A stretch of DNA of 64,000 nucleotides from Halicephalobus mephisto (lineage: Eukaryota > Nematoda > Chromadorea > Rhabditida > Panagrolaimidae), in assembly GCA_009193035.1 (NCBI GenBank), contig SWDT01000010.1, positions 1-64,000 of the forward strand. Reading direction: 5' to 3'. The translations under genes and the position numbers were made by a program. Below are positions 59,829 to 64,000 of the stretch, in pieces (the stretch's first letter is position 1; every line of letters starts with the position of its first letter). Below the pieces are notes generated by a model. That model was given only the letters and a program-made list of their open reading frames with translations, did no database searches and was not told the origin of the DNA.

Positions 59829-62560
59829 TAATCATATTTAACGGTTATTTGGAAGAATTGCTTCAGAAATCATCTGAGAATTTCGAGTTTTTGAATGTTT
59901 AATTACAGTTCGGAGTTGGAAATACCCTCGATTTCTTCATCCCTACATTCCTTTTTAAATGTACTTCTGATCAGGCCCAATTTCCGTCTGTCTAAGCCGG
60001 AATTTGCTTAGTCTAAATTTAGCTCATCGTTTAACTTGGGATTAATTGTAAATGTATTTTTGGATTCCTGCACCCCTTTTTTCTGGATTAAGGTTTGGAT
60101 TAAAAATCACACCATTAATTTATAATTATTTTTTTAATTTTTTCAAAAAGTAATTAACAACTAAAAACTGTTTGATAAAAAGTAATTAAAAATATATTAA
60201 ATTTTTCCAAGTATTTGGATTATCGTTCTATGGTTAGGGATTTCTCGCATTACAAGGTTCTTAAAAATAAAAAAATACTATTAGAATGGATTTATCTGGA
60301 AATGAAACAATAATCCTGTTCATTTTCAAAAAAGACGGAAAGTTGCTTATAATTTGATCAAACAGCAAAATAGGTCGTTATAAATCTGCTTTCCTTACAA
60401 TTTTTAGATAAGATTACAGCACACCATATAGTTCTAGAATTTCCCAGAATTTGTTGAATATTATTGAGGACCTTCCAGAACTACATAAAATCAGAATTCC
60501 ACCTTTCCTTCTTTGTCGGAAAATCTTAGAAATTCGTGTCAAGATCTCCCGAGAGCTTACGGTAAATACTGTTGCTTTTTATAATAGTCTTATTTTCAAG
60601 AGTTAAAAAGTAATTTTAAAGCCTTGTAGAAGCACAAATACTACATTTTATAGTTTTTAGTCTTAACTGGAAAGTTTTAGGAAATTCCACTGAGACAGTT
60701 TTTTGGAATGTTGTCACAAATATCTTCCATTTTTAATGATATTGAAATATTAAAAAATCACACAGACATTAAATTTCATAGTTTACGATTTTGACCGGAA
60801 ATTTTTAAGAATTCGAATTGAGACAATTTTTTAGAATTTCTTCGAACAAACTTCCGCTCTTCATCATGGTGAAATTCTGAAACTTTGCAAAATCACGTAG
60901 ACACTAACTTTCGTAGTTCTGGTTCTTAATTAAGGAAGTTTTGAGAACTCACATTAAAACTATTTTTGCTAATTTTCATTACGCTTATTTCGGTTTTTGT
61001 AAGAATATAATGATCACATTTTATGGTAGGATTAATTTCTATAATATTGCTAAAACATTCCCTGATGGAGTGGGAAACGTCCCTTATCTGGAGACACTTA
61101 TTTGTTTTAAAATGGCTCGAGAAGTATCCTTATCAAATTGTGGTTAATTGTCTGTTGCTTTTTGGACTGTGATGGATAAAAGTTGTTTATAAATTTTTAT
61201 CCGTAAACAATCTTTGGTTTATATGAATAGGTCCCTTTGAGCTTCTAATCTACCTAGGAGAATACTGTAAGTAGAAATTACTTTAGTCATGAGTAAACGT
61301 GAGTTTTATTTCTGAGAAATTTTAAATAACGAAGAGTGAGCCGGGGGATTGTCCAAAAGTACACTCTAATGTTTTCGAAGTAGACTTAGAGGTATTGTAT
61401 CTTTTATCTTGACGGAAGATGGCTTCAATAGAGGACAATTAAAAATTAAAAATTCATCGTTTCTCTCAAAAATAGTAAAATCTGAAAAATTTATGACGAA
61501 AATAAAAAAATGAAAACTTTTGTGCTGGGAACCAAAAAATAAGAAGATTAATGATTTTCGTGGTAGGAAACAAGAAAATAAAAAGCTTAAAATTTCTGTT
61601 TTATGATAAGGAAAAATAAGAAAATTAAACATTCTCGTTCCGAACAAGATACAGTAAGAAAATTGTATGCTTTCGCGGTGAGATAAGAGTTTCGAAAAAA
61701 TTGTGACGTGTTTACAATTTTTTAAATCTAATTTCTTCAATCCATTTGCATTTTTTCTTCCTTTTTTCAAAAGTTTTTACACCTTTACAAATATTTAATC
61801 TGATTACATTTTTTATTAACTAAATTTACCCCATTTGATTGAAAATTCGAATTTTTTGGATTTATTTTTCCAATTTCCCCAAAAACACAAATTCTTTTCT
61901 TATCACCAATTCCGGAATAGTTTCTCAAGTAAGAAAATTGTGAGATTTTGTCTTATCTATGAGGCCTTCATCATCATTTTACCAATCAAAAACTTTTCTA
62001 AAGCTTTAATTGATATTTGAATTGTTTCTGCCTGTTTCGCTACAGTCCAAAAAAATCCCCTAAAAAAACCCTACAAAGGTCATCCCATACTTCTCCGGAA
62101 AAAATGAATCACGAGGAACTGATAAGAAAGTCAGAGAAAAGGATCTAAGTATACTTTGGAATGATTTCCTGACGAAAATATCGAACGATGAAAAATTATA
62201 AAAGTAATTAAGGCTATATTAGGATATATAACTAAATACTAATGGATATAGGCATAATGAGGTAAAGTAACTTCCTCTTTTTGCATTTCCGACATGAAAG
62301 TAATTGGTAATTTTCGAAAAAAATGATTTCATATGTAGGGATTTTGTTATTTAAGTTAGAATTTACAATAATTAAAGAAGTACTGAGCAGTTTTGATCTT
62401 AAGGTAAAATGACGTTATTAACATTCCCCATGGGAAAAATGTTCCAACAACAAAGTTCAATAATACCTAAAACTTTAAAGTTAATGATTTTTGAGACATT
62501 ATTCAGGCTTGTCATTGAAATGGTTTTTTCTGGTTTCAGAAATCGACTCCAATAGAATCT

Positions 62561-63080
62561 TGGATAGTGGTTGGGAAATTCGGGGAATTATAATTTATGA
62601 GACATTATTTATGATTCATAGTTTGGTGGTTTTTGTAATTGTAAACTCAGGTTTAATAACAATCTTGGATGATGTGTTAGTATTTGTAAACAGTACACTT
62701 TTAATATTCTCTCTAGATTTGTTATTATTTTGCTTTTTCCAGGAATCATTCCGATAGCAATATGCTAGTGTCTTAGAAATTAAATAAATAATAAGTTCTT
62801 AAAAACTGTCTAATTTGATTTCTTCGAGACGACAGCTCCAACGGTAACTTTGGATAGTGCCTAGTAATATTCGATTTTCAAATTTTATATATACTATCCA
62901 AAATTTGCCATTGGGTTAATTTTATAACTTAAAGAAGGTTGAAAATTCTGGATGGTGTCTGAAAATTTCAACTTCTGAATTTTCCAGATACTATCCAAGA
63001 TTGCATTAGAATCGGTTTCTGAGGACGGTAAAATTGTTTTAACGAAATTTTTGAATAGTTTTCGAAAACTTACAATTTCG
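62561..63080. repeat. Hairpin satellite, cluster 4 (about four units)
   Basis: Units at about 62561-62609, 62852-62898, 62949-62997 and 63050-63080 (half). The best is 62949-62997 with GGATGGTGTCTGAAAATT against AATTTTCCAGATACTATCC. Another start, CCGGATAG, lies at the window edge. Confidence 0.72.
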
Positions 63081-64000
63081 TTAATTTCTAAATATTAACT
63101 TTTTTTGGAACTTCCCTTCCACATGTCCTATCAGAAAAATTGGTGACTGTGCTATTTCGAAATTGGGAGTTTGCAAACATTATTTTTATATTTGGTCTTT
63201 TTGTAAATTTATCTATAATCCACCCATTATTGCTTGTTCTTTGGATTTTTCTTATTACTCAGATTATTACCACAACGAGTCTCAACTCCCGGAAACCGGA
63301 ACTCCAACCTGTCCATTTTTGTGCAATTAGTCTGTCGTTTGCGCATTATTCTAATTACAAAACTGACGAACTACATATTGAAGCATTCTGTATAACGAGA
63401 CCTATCACATATTCACTTTACATTATGCCCTTAAGCATTTTTTTTGACTCATTTCGAAAAAATTCCCTTGAAATCCCCTGTTTTTTAATATTCGTTTATT
63501 CCGGAATCACTACAGTACTTTCAGTTTCCGAGGAAAAAAACGTCTTGCGCAAAACGTTCGACCCGCCCTAAAAGATTAAAAGTGAACTATTTTGGCTCGG
63601 CCAAGGATTATTGTTTATTCCGCTGTCAGTCCCCTGTTGCTTAACATATAAGTCGACTATTCGTATTTCCTGATATCCTTCAATGTTTGGAAACTCTTTG
63701 GAAGATACACAAACACCTCTCGGTGGAATCACCAAAAGAGTCTTCGTTTTTCTTTTAAAAAATGTTTATCGTCCCTTGACTTTTGGCCCGGAAATGATAT
63801 TGCTAAAGAAAAACAATCTTCATATACTTGTAATTGAGATTTTAAGACTTTAAAATCTGTTTTATTAGAATGTATAATCACGAGATTTAAAAAACCATCT
63901 CCACTACTAAGATTAGTTTTTATACATTCCGAAATTAAAATTTTTACGCACCATCCACGACTGCTACCAAAGCTGATTTTGCCAAAATTGTTCCGGATAG

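Larger units (their letters stand above)
49198..64000. other. 14.8 kb region without convincing genes
   Basis: No exon chain with splice sites and recognisable protein sequence could be built on either strand. The AT-rich DNA is built largely of old repeats: a roughly 128 bp tandem, a GTGTCGAGA-containing dispersed family, and clusters of hairpin units from 54.8 kb to the right edge. Islands with more balanced composition occur at about 49800-50040, 55130-55700, 55880-56450, 58140-58260 and 63600-63830. It could be intergenic, a very long intron of a gene beyond the edge, or hold noncoding RNA genes. Confidence 0.55.

Noticed and set aside
61366..61770. 134-codon minus ORF in the desert
   Set aside because: Composition is Phe/Lys/Ser from TTT and AAA runs, with no ATG context or neighbouring exons; best explained by AT-rich chance.
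63140..63571. 143-codon plus ORF near the right edge with hydrophobic stretches, receptor-like at a glance
   Set aside because: It starts at a non-ATG codon, has no splice partners and runs through a repeat octamer and T-rich filler. No family pattern is seen.
49198..64000. piRNA cluster with upstream CTGTTTCA motifs
   Set aside because: The motif was looked for in the desert and only weak matches (for example CTGTTTCG near 62031) were seen, with no repeated spacing.

Overview
The window looks like a rhabditid nematode chromosome, Caenorhabditis or a close relative. It is AT-rich, most introns are 45-60 bp with GTAAGT/GTGAGT donors and TTTCAG acceptors, and the gene families are worm-typical (EGF-plus-ASC channel, astacin, GT92, chemosensory-type G-alpha, Dicer-related helicase). 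All gene models were spliced by hand from donor/acceptor pairs. Every complete model closes in frame, which is the main support for the exon borders.

Layout. 1-2480: minus-strand RTE-like LINE running off the left edge. It abuts a truncated serine carboxypeptidase exon (plus strand, to 5339). 6788-10161: EGF/ASC (egas-type) channel. 10687-15214: three minus-strand genes in a row, namely an astacin whose zinc and catalytic residues are all lost, an ANKRD13-type ankyrin protein, and a Death + TIR/SEFIR adaptor resembling ACTL-1. 15944-18343: choline-transporter-like (SLC44) protein. 18344-25476: 7 kb gene-poor stretch with tandem repeats and small complex islands. 25477-27611: short ADAM. 28429-30305: divergent G-alpha. 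32275-33819: eyegone-type PAX homeobox gene (minus). 35642-37618: GT92 glycosyltransferase (minus). 38552-40486: RRM protein. 40894-44492: RIG-I-like Dicer-related helicase. 45291-45479: small secreted peptide. 45734-46663: CNEP-1/Dullard phosphatase (minus). 47069-48565: PIG-A. 48540-49197: ATG-10 (minus), whose last codons overlap those of PIG-A on the opposite strand. 49198-64000: 14.8 kb with no convincing gene, filled with repeats including a family of about 50 bp hairpins.

Functional themes. Two genes point to immune signalling: a RIG-I-like helicase (antiviral/RNAi) and an adaptor of IL-17 type. Two more belong to membrane-protein biology at the ER (PIG-A for GPI anchors, CNEP-1 for lipid and envelope homeostasis). 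They are not physically clustered and I see no single pathway locus. The most unusual items are the dead astacin, the RTE junction inside a coding exon, the antisense coding overlap of PIG-A and ATG-10, the DRH stop codon followed by a frame-preserving exon, a MITE family at 8.4 and 35 kb, and the hairpin satellite of the right-hand desert. No tRNA, rRNA or CRISPR signature was found.
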